From NCBI GenBank assembly GCA_028753945.1, contig JAPNXP010000002.1:11966001-12030000 (forward strand): a DNA stretch of 64,000 bases. The letters are read 5' to 3'. The notes below the pieces were generated by a model that did not search any database, was not told where the DNA came from, and saw only the letters and a program-made list of their open reading frames with translations. Made by a program: the position numbers and the translations under genes. Source of the DNA: Hexactinellida sp. DTS-2022. Lineage: Eukaryota; Porifera; Hexactinellida. Of this stretch, positions 43,761 to 54,603 are shown piece after piece; position 1 is the stretch's first letter, and every line of letters starts with the position of its first letter.

Positions 43761-44662
43761 TAATGTCAAATTTTCCAGGGCTTTTCAAGAGTCATTTGAT
43801 TGACTCGATGACTCGCGAGTCACCACGAGTCATCGAGTCAGACTCGGTGACTTGAGTCACTGAATTTTGTCACGAGTCAATTGACTCGGTGACTCGAGTC
43901 ATCGAATTTTGTCACGAGTCAATCGACTCGCGAGTCATCGAGTCAGGACTTGTGAGTCATCGATTCAGATTCGCAAATTATCGATGTGTACATATGGTAA
44001 GAATAAGCATTGGAAATTTAGTATATACCTGTATATTATTTACTAATCTGATTGTAATCAGAATTCGAAAAACCCATTAATATCAAAATAAATCATCTGA
44101 TGGACTTGATGACTCTAGTGCTGCGAACTGGAATTAAATTTGATTCAATTCAGTTACAGTTACAGTTACAGTTTTAGTTCATTTCAGTTACAGTTTTCAT
44201 TCAGTGACAGTTACAGTTTTCATTTCAGTTACAGTCTTAATTCGGTTACAGTTTTAATTCAGTTACAGTTTTCATTTCAGTTCAATTTTCATTTCAGTTA
44301 CAATTTTTACCACAGTCAGTACAATTTCGTACCTAGTTAGGTATTCACAACTTTCACCTATTTTACGACTAAACCTTAGTTAATTATTACTAACCCTTAT
44401 TATTTTACTAACCTAATTATGTATTACTAACCCGGAATTGAATTTGAAGAAATTCAATTTCAGTTTTAATTTCAGTTGGAGAAAAATACATTTCATTTAC
44501 AGTTACAGTTACAGTTTTATAAACGAGTACATTTCAGTTACAGTTACAGTTACAGTTACAGTTACAGTTTAGAAAAATCGCTAAAACATAACATTCTATA
44601 CTCTAAGGCAATGCCGCGGTTGAATGGACTTGGACCATGGATGAACTATAGTCAACTAAATA

Positions 44663-44846
44663 CAGGTAAACCTCCCCAAGTGGCACCCATCGGGAGAATG
44701 ATTTTGTGCCGCTTCTCGGAGGTTGCCGCTTTGGGAGGTTGCTCGTAAGGTAAAACTCCAAAAGCGGTATTCATCGGGAGAATGGTTTTGTGCCGCTTCT
44801 CGGAGGTTGCCGCTACTCGGAGGTGCCGCTTTGGGAGGTTTACCTG
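44663..44846. mobile_element. TA-flanked MITE, 184 bp
   Basis: Ends CAGGTAAACCTCCCCAAG and, inverted, CAGGTAAACCTCCCAAAG, flanked by TA. Internal direct repeat GCCGCTTCTCGGAGGTTGCC occurs twice. It sits inside the nested hAT elements. Confidence 0.85.
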
Positions 44847-45045
44847 TATATGCAATGCAATCATTTTTTCGAATTAAGTAATCCAGGGTGCTTCTACTTA
44901 TGTAATTGTTTTTATAAAGATGGTCATGTACAAGACGCATATTTTTGTGGTACCACTTGGTCGAAGTGACGTCACTGTATTGTCTAATAGACAAAATATG
45001 CCAAAACTTTGAACGCATGTAAAATGTTCAATTTCGCTTTTTCAA

Positions 45046-45560
45046 ACAAATTGCTGTGACTAACCCATCTAGTAGTTATTTTACATAAAATATCTCAGAA
45101 TCAATTATGGAATGTTACCACATTCCTATGTTGCCTTGAAAACGTGATTTCAATGCTTGAGGTCATATCTCGAGTAGGAATATAGTCACAGCTTAGTCAA
45201 TGGATCCAATTGATAGCCCGTCCTCAACTTCCTATTCAATGATAATACATTTCGATGCTCTATATCCAACCAATTTTATGCAAAATGTGTATAATCATTT
45301 GAATGTATATTACAATAATCACAATTCTCAGAAAATTGGTCGAAGATAGAACATCGAAATGTATTATCATTGAATAGGAAGTTGAGGACGGGCTATCGAT
45401 TGGATCCATTGACTAAGCTGTGACTATATTCATACTCGAGATATTACCTCAATCATTGAATTCACGTTTCCAAGGCAACAGAGGAATGTGGTAACATTGC
45501 ATTATTGATTCTGAGATATTTTATGTAAAATAACTCCTAGATGGGTTAGTCACAGCAATT
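45046..45560. repeat. Foldback with about 215-bp arms
   Basis: The left arm (45046-45270) and right arm (45335-45560) are near-perfect inverse copies, e.g. GCCCGTCCTCAACTTCCTAT and its inverse. The loop is about 65 bp. Diverged relatives lie at 46610-46735 and, inverted, at 48870-49010. No coding and no clear TSD. Confidence 0.8.
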
Positions 45561-46016
45561 TCAAACTTTTAAATCGACGGGCCACTTTATCTCGTTTTCT
45601 GCTAGAACTCGCCATTTCAATTTAGGTTCTGCTACCTACGTTATCTAATAATATCTAATAATTTATAGTATTCGTAAAGGCAAACTATAGTTACCAAATA
45701 CTGTATTCATACTAGGAACATTGATGCATATGTAGAGTATATAATATTGAAAATAATCGAATTATCCGTGGGCCTCAGCGAATGGTTTCGAGGGCCACAT
45801 GTGGCCCGCGGGCCACCGTTTGAGCACCCTTGCCTTAGAGTATAGAATGCTATGGCTAAAACTATTTGAGTTTTAATTCAGTTACAGTTTTAAATCAGTT
45901 TCAGTTCGCAGCACTAGATGACTCGCGAGTCATTGATTCAGACTCGGTGACTCGAGTCACTGAATTTTGTCACGAGTCAGATGACTCGATGACTCATGAA
46001 AAGCCCTGAAATTTTC

Positions 46017-46740
46017 ACTATATAATTAAAAAAAATCAATATTTGATTATTTTCGGCAGAGATTACTTGGATCCAGCGTATTATACAGCTATTTGTAAAT
46101 ACGCTCCTAATCCTGGCCTGATCCAATTTTCATACGCCTAAATCGATAATTAATGTTACGGTATAGGCGAGGTTTCCAAATTTTCACGCTCCTAAATTGT
46201 AATTTTCCAAAAATCATGCTCCAAAAGGACGTCTAGCGCTCCTGGATAACTCCTTGCTTGGATAGAGTAATGATAACACCAATCTTACCAATGTTGAGGA
46301 ATACAGAACTGAGAATCGTTCGAAGAGGTGTTTCCAATTGTCTGCTCTACATATTAGCTCATATCTTTGAAAATAATTGATGAAAATACTTAAAACCGGG
46401 TCACAACAATAAATATGGTACCTCTGATGTGTTTAGTACAAAAATATTTGTGGATAAAACGGTTCCAGGACGGTGCGAGTCGATTGATATCTGCCAAGGT
46501 CAAAGCAAACTAGAGTAAACATCATTGCTACCCATGGTCAAATTAGTGTATTACCATATAAAGAATTATATGCTAATAATCTCATTATCTCAAAGACTAT
46601 TGAAGTTAGGCCTAGAAAATGTATTATCAATGAATAGGAAGTTACCAATTGCGGATAGATCAGTACTAGTACAGTTTACATAAAATAGATAGTTTTTGAG
46701 TTATGGCTCATTTTAGGAAATATGCATTCCCTGGCAACCG
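46017..46740. other. Non-coding stretch
   Basis: No gene seen; ends in the foldback-related text at 46610-46735. Confidence 0.35.
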
Positions 46741-46744
46741 ACTA

Positions 46745-48164
46745 ACCAAGGCAGTAAGATTGGAACTGGGCCACTATACTATAGTATAGTCGGCACAGTA
46801 ATAATAACTAACCAAGGCAGTAAGATTAGAACTAGGCCACTATACTATAGTATAGTCGGCACAGTAAAATCCAAAATTGTAGCTGTGCCGACAGATGTTC
46901 CTTTGGTGGCACTATATTTTGGTGGTGGTTTATGATAGTGCCTCCAAAGGAGCATGGTGTCGGCATAGCTGTTATTTTTGATCTTTTCGCCATTGAAATG
47001 AACGCCTCAAAAAGTCATTGAACAAGTTAGTACGGGACAAAGGAACGATTTATAAATTTGAAGTTTGTTTCTATCATACACAATCTTGAATTTAATGCCA
47101 TTTATTAATAATGTATGGATAATAAATTATATGAATAGTTAATTATTTTAGCAATGTTATCCACGGTGAGTTGAGTTAATTCAACAAATTCCTTATATTA
47201 TTTTATTTTATTTTATCCATTGTATAGTAATACTACAATTAAATAGAAGCCAGCTGGAATTTATAAGTTAAATCAAGATATTTATCGCAAGTTGAAACAA
47301 TAGAGAAATATTTAACAAGTTAAACAATATAGTTTTTACAAGTTGAAACAATAGAATTAGATTTAACAGTTTTACTCAATGTGAAGTGTGAGGAAAGACA
47401 GGTGATTGGCACCCCAAATTATGGCATAAACCTAGGCTCAATTGAATATTTGTGATTTGCCAAAAGGTGTAGAATTTTAATTAGCTATCCAAACTTGAAA
47501 ATTTTAGCAAGTTCAGTATTAATTATTTCATGATATGAGCCATAATTAGTTTAAATAGGATTTTAAAACTCTTTGACCCAAAATCGTAACCGCAGGTGGA
47601 AATTAGACGGTCACTTCGCACCTACATGCCAAGTTTCAGCCCTCAATATATAACGTTCTGGGCAGTGCACCATCTAAGGAGAAAACTAAAAAAATCAAAA
47701 ATGGCAGCTGTGTCGACGCATTTCACTTTGTAGTCATTATCTTTTGGTGGCTACCGGCTGGTTAATGGATAGTGCCTCCAAAGGAAGTGCTGTCTGCACA
47801 GCTGCAATTTTCATCTTCACCATGAAGGTGTTAAACAATTTCAGAAAGGTGTTTCAGAAGGTAACCACCCTTATCGAGTTGAAAGTTTCGTTTTAGCTCT
47901 CACTTCATTTTAGAGTTATTCAAGTTTAAGTAGAATGTAATAGGTGATGAGTTAGCATTTTTATGTGCGTGTTGGGTGTTCACCGAACACCAACAAACCC
48001 ATTCGAAATCTATAACTCACAAAATTGTAAAACTTATTATTTTTGACGATGAGACCCACTTGTTGAGGTGTTACGTGGCATAAGGATCAATTGATAAATA
48101 GGAAGTCCGTTTCTACCTTCTATCATCTCTGAAATCAATGTTATTTACAAAAAATTAGGACAAA
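46745..48164 (+). repeat. Hairpin-family repeat with two hairpins
   Basis: Two palindromic satellite units (46750-46868), a diverged hairpin (46868-46990), the array body, the 3' block (ATCGTAACCGCAGGTGGAAA at 47583, CTAAGGAG at about 47675), and a second decayed hairpin (47692-47815). Then follows the start of another body with the palindrome GTGTTGGGTGTTCACCGAACAC near 47966. Confidence 0.75.
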
Positions 48165-48780
48165 TCTATACTACTAAAACACAAACCTGTATTAGGCTGT
48201 ATATATATATTTGTTTGTATGTTCCGAGTTGATTGAAGAACCTGGACGGTTTCCAAATCTGATTTTTGACATATAGGGGTAACCTTTGGCACCCGCCAAC
48301 AAGTTGAGGTTTCCTTAAAAATTCTCACACCTCGACAAGTTATGACGTCATTGTCACATTTCGAGAACCCTGAAAATTCACTTAATCGCAAATAATCGCG
48401 CCCTCTAAGAGATAAAATTCTGAAAATTTAATAGAAGATGGACATTAATGATGCGGATACGTTGGTCACAACATATTGCCAATATGCTTACTATGATGAC
48501 GTAATCAGTAAATAAAATGAACTGTGACCTACGTTATAATAAGGCCTATTCACTGTTATCAAAATGTGGACTATGGATACTGTCGAAGGCCATTGTAAAA
48601 TAGAGGGCACTTCTTTATCTCAATTATTAGTAATGGTAGACCTAAATATGTTTTGTAACTATATGGGAACATCCGAATATGATATATAGAACCTTTCAGA
48701 ATTGAAATATGTCATCATTTAATGACGTTATTGTCAATTTTTGTTCGAATTATCATGTTTTTAAAGCCCTGTTTTAACAC
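48165..48780 (+). mobile_element. Helitron-like element, 5' part
   Basis: Begins A-TCTATACTACTAAAACAC and shares GAGTTGATTGAAGAACCTGG, ATGACGTCATTGTCAC and CGCGCCCTCTAAGAGATAAA with the complete Helitron at 54604. The host repeat is interrupted at this point. I cannot fix the 3' end; no CTAG with a hairpin was found before the next repeat near 48780. Confidence 0.6.
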
Positions 48781-49084
48781 AGTTAAACGCGTTATATATG
48801 TTCAACATTGGTACATGATGATACCCAGACCTAGTTAAATAAATTATATCAAAATTATAATAGGAATGTTGACACATTCCTCGGTTGTCAGGCAAATGCA
48901 TATTTCCTAAAATGAGCCATAACACCAAAACTATAATTGTTATGTAAACCTGACTACGCCTCACTATCCGCAATAGGTGACTTCCTATTCATCGATAGTA
49001 CATTTTCTATGCCTTACTTTTGATACTTTTTGAGTTTATGAGATAATTAACTCGTATTCCGTAAATGGTACTGAGCTCAATTGG

Positions 49085-49500
49085 GCTTACCGTAGGGGTA
49101 AGCCCAATTTGAAAATTTGTGCACTGTGAAAAGGTGTAGAATTTAATTCTCCATCGAATGTATATAAATTGAATATTCGGGGACTATTTATTGATCTTGT
49201 TGTAACATTAAACAGGTGTAAAAATGTGTCCAAAAAATATAATCAAAATCGTGACCCCAGGTGCACATCTGTAACCCATGAGACACATATCCTGAGAATT
49301 TTGGAAGATCTACGGACCAATAATTACCTGTGGAATATCTACGGAAGATCTAATAACCTGTGGAAGATCTACGGACCATTAATAACCAAGGCAGTCATTT
49401 CAATACTGGGTCACTATACTATAGTATAGTCGGCACAGTAATAAAGGCAGTGAGGTTAGAACTGGGCCACTATACTATAGTATAGTAGGCACAGTAAAAT
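49085..49500 (+). repeat. Hairpin-family 3' end with satellite copies
   Basis: Variant 3' block (ATCGTGACCCCAGGTGCACA, then AACCCATGAGACACATATCC), a threefold short repeat GTGGAAGATCTACGGA (49330-49378), and two palindromic satellite units (49390-49497). Confidence 0.7.
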
Positions 49501-50230
49501 TTCACTATTGTTATTGTATAATTCAGGGTATTTATAGCTAATCAGGTTCCCCTATTTATGGTTGCGTATACTTGTGCATACTACGGAATTTGGTGATATT
49601 CGTCACTAGATTATTATATAGATGGATATAATCCTTACTTAGATTATATTATTAATATTCGTCACTTACTTCTTTATTATTGGCACCACAATCATATAAA
49701 CATATCCCAATATATTTGTCACGAAAGTACAATAGTAAAGACGCATACTCATTTGCTAGAAACATACATCATTGCCGGCGCCACGTATTATGAGGTGTGG
49801 CAGTAGTGGGTGTCCACTGTATAGTCTAGTGGGTGTCCACTGTATAGTCTAGTGGGTGTCAGTGTACAAGCACCGCTTCATTTCCTTGAGGCAGTGGGTG
49901 TCCGGACACCCAGGACACCCCGGGTGATGCCGGCCCTGTACATCTATACTATTAAAACGGGATACAGACAAAAAGAACTACTCATAAATACAAAGCATAA
50001 ACATGGATTAAATTTTGATACTTGTAATTTCAACACTATAAATCCGATACAATGTAAAAACAGATTTCGCACTTTTTTTTTTAGTTTAAATTTTTTATTT
50101 ATATGAAATCCTCTGCTGTGTATTAAATGAGCTGAAGATAAGAGAAGAATTGCTTTAAAGTCCGTTTCATTAACTGCAGAATTTACATCTACCAACACTT
50201 CTGGAGATAAGTATCTACGGTATATCACAC
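49500..50230. other. Non-coding with a short tandem repeat
   Basis: GTGGGTGTCCACTGTATAGTCTA is repeated about 2.5 times in the 49808-49870 block. A GCCGGC-flanked MITE-like stretch lies at 49776-49937. No gene seen. Confidence 0.4.
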
Positions 50231-51018
50231 CATGGCCTACTTAATATACGGCCGTGTATGTCACCGAGAAGACCAAAAAATAGAAGGCCAGTTTCTAAAT
50301 TTCATTATACGATAAACTATGCCTCCTATTGTTATTATTTTGGTTGTATATGGGGTAGTCAACCATTGCGAGTCCAATGGAACCACTTTTGAGAATCTGA
50401 GATTTGTGGTTAAGCTGTTTAGGCGCCATTTCATGGTGACGGTAACAATTTATGGTAAATTAAAAAAATTCAAATATCATAAATTTCATTTTCTTCCTAC
50501 TTTCTAATAATTTTATAATAGTATTACTAAATAGGGATATATTTCATACCCCAAAGGCTACTAAATCACAAAATGGCGACATTCTAAAAATTTTAAAAAA
50601 TTATAAAGCAACCAAATGCTAAATTACAAGTAGTATCCGAGTTACAACTTACTATTTTCGTCCATAAAACGTATATAATTGCTGGTTTATACATATTCAT
50701 ACACATTATATATTCGGAAAATGTAAACTAAGTATATTAGCAAATTATCTTCATTTTCCATAGTTCTTTAGACTCGAATTGTATATTTTGTATATTTGTT
50801 GTGTCATCATTAAATGGCGCCTAAACAGCTTAACCACAAATCTGAGATTCTCAAAAGTGGTTCCATTGGACTCGCGATGATTGATTACCCCATCCCCATG
50901 TACAACCCAAATAATAACAATAAGGGGCATAGTTTATCCTAGAATGAAATTTATAAACTGGCCTTCTATTTTTTGGCCTTCTCGGCGACATACACGGCCA
51001 TATATTAAGTAGGCCATG
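50231..51018. mobile_element. P-like MITE, 788 bp
   Basis: Ends CATGGCCTACTTAATATACG / CGGCCATATATTAAGTAGGCCATG-type inverse, with inverted arms of about 200 bp that include GAAGGCCAGTTTCTAAATTT. The ends match elements A and B, so a P-type transposase probably moved it. No matching TSD is seen (ATCACAC vs CAGGGTG); another insertion may abut at 51019. Each arm contains the first 20-odd codons of one short open stretch, MAPKQLNHKSEILKSGSIG (plus from 50814, minus from 50429). Confidence 0.8.
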
Positions 51019-52060
51019 CAGGGTGTTATCCAGGCGTATTGGGCGCTCCTAAAGGAGCGAAATTTGGATGGATTTTAATATAGGCGTACAATATCGAGAG
51101 ATGCTCCCATAGACTTAATACAAAATGTGCAAACTAGGCATACAAAATGAAAAATGAACGAGCTCAAACTAAATCTAGGCGGGCAGAAATTTTTCTCTGG
51201 ATGAAAGCCTGAGGCCATGAATCACACACTTGAGAAAAATACTACAAGAACTGTGAATCAAAACCCACCTGAAATCTATTTTAACTTTTGAAATGTTTAG
51301 ATGGCCCAGTATTTTATTTGCATCAAGGGACCATTTGTGCAAAAAATCTTATTTCAGCACTGGTGTCCTGAACTAATAATTTCTGCAAGTGGAACTGGAC
51401 AAGTGGAGTAAGGCCTCGGATCCCCTGCAAACTGGCGGGGGCCATACACTTGTTATTTTATTCTATTATACTCTTCCCAATTATCTATTATTCAAGACAA
51501 AGTTTGACTCTAGCTCATATACTTTCCGAGATACAGTGAGTTATGTGAATATGGAACTAAATGACATATCAATTACCACAACATTAATTGAAATTTTCCT
51601 ACCCATAGGAAAATATTAGAGAATTGGGCAGTTATCAATGCAGTGATAGATTCTATAAAAGTTAGTACTATATAGTTGCATCAGGGGTATAGAGAGCTTT
51701 TAGCGATTTATTGTTTACTTTCAATACTGCTGGAGTGACTTGTTGAAATTTTCTGGAAAGTGTGTTAAGTAGGATGTCTTACAGTAAGAGCGTAATAGAA
51801 AACTTTCTTTAGTAAGGGTTTTATATTCCTACAATTGATCCTGTGGCATCTAAGTGAAGAACAATTATTGTATCTTTAAACAATTCAATATTTTGATTTG
51901 ATTTTGTGTACATATTGTTTAATAAAAGGATTATGACTTAAACGCAAATAAATACACCTCTAGAAGCGCTATAAATATACTATCAACTACTGAGTGTAGA
52001 ATTGTATGTATTATGAGGGACAATTAATTTTTTAAACGTATTTCAGTTCATAAACATAAT
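51019..52060. other. Non-coding downstream flank of the taspase gene
   Basis: No gene seen. The segment CAGGGTGTTATCCAGGCG at 51019 resembles a hAT end. AT-rich afterwards; AATAAA-type signals on the minus strand (TTTATT) are too frequent to call. Confidence 0.35.
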
Positions 52061-53235
52061 TCAAACAAACTTAAGTCTAGTTGAGCTGATGGCGTAACCA
52101 TCTGACAAAGCACTGTTCAACTTAGAACAAACAAAAGTACATGTCTTCATACTCGTGGTCTGATATGATAGGGCGAAGTGCGGCGTGTTGTGTCCCCAAA
52201 TAACCTCTGTCTGGCCTGTCTCCGGGACAAACAGCCCCAGCAGAGCCGCGTATCGCTCTGGGTAACAAGAGAGACTCGGACTATGAATAATGTCCTTGTA
52301 CAGCAACTTGTCCAGAGAGGTGAAAGGCTCCGGGTCAGGAGAACTGAGAATAGACTCGCTGTAGCTCCTGGCCAGATGGGTCCTGAGCAGGATTTCTCCG
52401 GTCCCAGAGGTGCAACAGGCCACAGAGGGGCAAGCCTCATGGGACTTCGAGTAACAGCCACACCCGATAACGCTGCAGGGCCTATGCGTCCTGGGTGTTT
52501 CAGGAGCAGGCCTCCGCTCGAACAGCCTAGAGCAAAGGAGTGGTAATGGAATGTCTATGATGGCAAGTGAGCAATACCTGCCGCAGTTCTCCCAGTAGAA
52601 TCTACACAGACAGCTCCAACTGTATCAGCTAGATTAGCGCTCGGATTCCGCATTCCATGAGTAGATTTTTGTTGTCCAGATATAAAAGCAGTTTCTTCTT
52701 TGAAGGATTGGTAAGACTCCTCAGTTACGAGATGCTCCGGGGAACAGGTTTCCAGGCCTGTCTGCCTGCTGAAGTGACTTATCCCTGGTGTAGACAGCAT
52801 TACAGGTAGAACCAGTCCGTTCTCGTCTACTCCTCTCTTGCAGTAGTCCAACAGCTGTCTCGCACCACGGATTGGGTTAACAAGCGTATTGCAGCAAGAA
52901 ATACTGCCAAACGAAGCGTCGCTTCCATCCATGAGGCTCGCATCCAGCTCTGGGAGACCAGCTCTATTCAAGTTAGATCCCACGCCCGCGTTAACGTAGG
53001 GACAGTTCTCTAGCACAGCGACGGCCTCTGTCACAGCCTCCACGCAGCTATTCCCCATCAGGAGCTGCTGCAGCCCGCAGAGACAGGCCTCACGGCAGTA
53101 GGGCTTGATGTTAGCCAACAGAGCCTTGCAGTAGGGCTTGATGTTAGCCAACAGAGCCTTGCAGTAGAGCCCGCCCCCCGTGTGGATAGCTATTGCGCCA
53201 CATGGGGCCTCGCTAACAGCAGGGTCCGTAGCCAT
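52061..53235 (-). pseudogene. TASP1: Taspase-1 (threonine aspartase) gene, frame broken once
   Basis: Taspase-1 is an Ntn-type threonine endopeptidase of the asparaginase-2 family that cleaves nuclear substrates after Asp. In exon 1 (53235-52578): AIAIHTGGG, then YVNAGVGSNLN, ELDASLMDGSDASFGS, NPIRGARQLL and the autocleavage/catalytic block DTVGAV, whose Thr becomes the new N-terminus. A 51-bp intron (52577-52527, GTATTG...CTCTAG) joins AAG|CSSGGLLLKHPGRIG. Exon 2 then needs one extra T near 52461-52463: the text reads GGGTGTGG where GGTTGTGG would continue as GCGCYSKSHEACPSV. After that, ACCTSGTGEILLRTHLARSY runs to TGA at 52061-52063. The chosen start is the ATG at 53235. An in-frame ATG at 53346 exists, but those extra 37 codons lie in repeat DNA. 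A 33-bp perfect tandem duplication inserts a second KALLANIKPYC near residue 40. GC content is clearly above its surroundings. The intron argues against a retrocopy. The shift may be a sequencing error or a true loss. Confidence 0.88.
52527..52577 (-). other. 51-bp intron of the taspase gene
   Basis: On the minus strand it is GTATTGCTCA...CTTTGCTCTAG, with a GT donor after GCGGCAG and a pyrimidine-rich CTCTAG acceptor. Splicing joins AAG with CSSGGLLLKHPG, matching the conserved taspase SSGG-L-KHPGR block. Unspliced, the frame hits TAG at once. Confidence 0.85.
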
Positions 53236-53276
53236 AGCAGAGCTGCATTGGAATGTGTATCTCCTCAGAGTATTAC

Positions 53277-53475
53277 CAGGGATGCCAACCTCTCGAAACC
53301 AATTTTCGCTAGGTTTTGCCATTTTAAATGGCGGGAGTTTTACCAAAAAATCGGGATGTCGAAGATGAAAAAATCTGGAGCGGGTTTTTATATTTTATCA
53401 TAAATAGAACGATATAAATCATTATTTAATATGTTTAGATATCTACAATTAGGAAACGCTTATTTTTCTAGTTAT
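53277..53475 (+). mobile_element. hAT-like left end abutting the taspase start
   Basis: CAGGGATGCCAACCTC...GGCGGGAGTTTTA... matches the left part of the element at 56146-57894 (same CAGGGATGCCAACCTC start, GGGAG and GATGAAAAA motifs, then AATAGAACGATAT). It begins about 40 bp upstream of the likely taspase ATG. The right end is not found. Confidence 0.7.
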
Positions 53476-53989
53476 ATCTATCAAATTTCTTCCCTCGTAT
53501 TGAGACCCAATGTATGCAATAATACAACAAAAACGCAATAGCTAAATTATAAATGAATTATAATTTTCAAAGTTTCAACAAAGTAGGTTTTTATAGTGGA
53601 TATACGAAGATGTAGCTGTAGCAGACTTAAATATGTTTTAAGTTCTCGTAATTTACGGACATTTTTCTTGAGATTTCAAGGAATTTCACGACGATTTAAT
53701 TTTCGTTGCCCTGGGGTAAAATGTATAAATAGAAAAATCCCATGTTCACTTTCAATTGAAATTGTAAAAACTTTCAGTTTGACAATGACATTCGGGGTAC
53801 TATTAGGCCATAAAATTTGTAAAATGTGTGAAAAGCTTATTCCACCGTGGTTCCATACATCTGTTTTGACAAAAACTGTCCCCCTACAAAACTTGTCCGG
53901 GGGGGAAGTTTTTGACAAATATCCATGGTGCATGTCACAAATTGTCCCCCCCCCTCTATTTTTACTGTGGCGAGTCTGGCGACTATACG
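53476..53989. other. Non-coding stretch
   Basis: No gene seen. The open frames on both strands (53596-54051, 53676-54275) are overlapping, unrelated to any family I know, and run into repeat DNA. Confidence 0.4.
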
Positions 53990-54603
53990 CGAGTGGCCCA
54001 GTTCTAATCTTAGTGCCTTGGTTAGTTATTACTGTGCCGACTATAACATAGTATAGTGGCCCAGTTCTAATCTTACTGCCTTGGTTGGTAATTATCCTTC
54101 CGTATCCTCTCAACAGAACATAGTTATATTTACTAGGAACTGAAATTTTGAGGACAGGTGTCTCATGGGTTACAGATGGGCACCTGGGGTCACGATTTTT
54201 TATTATATTTTTGGACACATTTTTACACCTGTTCAAACTTAGAAAAGGAACAATAAATAGTACGCGAAAATTCAATTTATATGCATTCGATAGAGAATCT
54301 AATCCTATACCTTTTCACTGTACACGAATTTTTAAATTGGGTTTCGTTTGTGCCACAATTGAGTTGCAAATTCCCTTTGTTTACTAACACTTCAGTTCAA
54401 ATGAAAGTGTTAATTATAATTATATATAGCTATTGTTTCAACTTGTAATAATTATATTGATTCAAGCATTCAACTTGTGAGATCGAGTAGGCTTCTATTT
54501 TCTAATTGAAAACTAATTTATTACATTCCTTAACAACGACAGATTTTGTGATTATATTTACAGCAGGAATACTGTTGCCCTATAAATATACTGACGTAAT
54601 TAA
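53990..54603 (-). repeat. Hairpin-family repeat, reverse orientation
   Basis: Inverse satellite units (TGTGCCGACTATAACATAGT at about 54037), the inverse 3' block (GTCTCATGGGTTACAGATGG at 54160), and body text up to ACTGACGTAATTAA at 54603, where a Helitron interrupts it. The body resumes at 55957. Confidence 0.8.

Larger units (their letters stand above)
44116..45916. mobile_element. hAT element with CAGTTA arrays, nested layer
   Basis: Ends TAGTGCTGCGAACTG and CAGTTCGCAGCACTA are exact inverted repeats, with the perfect 8-bp TSD GATGACTC at 44108-44115 and 45917-45924. Arrays of CAGTTA (44150-44290, 44510-44570, 45870-45905) fill the subterminal regions. Deeper inside, GCCTTAGAGTATAGAATG occurs inverted at 44591-44610 and 45832-45850, marking a third layer with a decayed GGCCCGCGGGCCACC end at 45800. 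Confidence 0.92.
43776..46008. mobile_element. hAT element with TGACTCG arrays, outer layer
   Basis: Ends CAGGGCTTTTCAAGAGTCAT and, inverted, CAGGGCTTTTCATGAGTCAT. The perfect 8-bp TSD AAATTTTC lies at 43768-43775 and 46009-46016. Inside each end lie tandem GACTCGAGTCA / GACTCGCGAGTCA palindromic motifs (43800-43975 and 45920-45990). A second hAT element is nested inside. Confidence 0.92.

Noticed and set aside
43800-44570. CRISPR-like spacing of short palindromic motifs
   Set aside because: The repeats are degenerate, spacers are not of fixed length, and the DNA is eukaryotic. They are subterminal motif arrays inside hAT elements.
49943-49965. TCTATACTATTAAAACGGG as a further Helitron start
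   Set aside because: The following sequence does not match the Helitron family beyond the first 16 bases, and no 3' end was found.
52147-52546. Long GC-rich ORFs on both strands over taspase exon 2
   Set aside because: They are other frames of the taspase coding sequence. The minus one (52147-52461) is its true frame only up to the 1-nt shift.
53596-54275. Overlapping ORFs of 151 and 199 codons on opposite strands
   Set aside because: No family motif; both run into the hairpin-family repeat and satellite, so they are probably chance frames.
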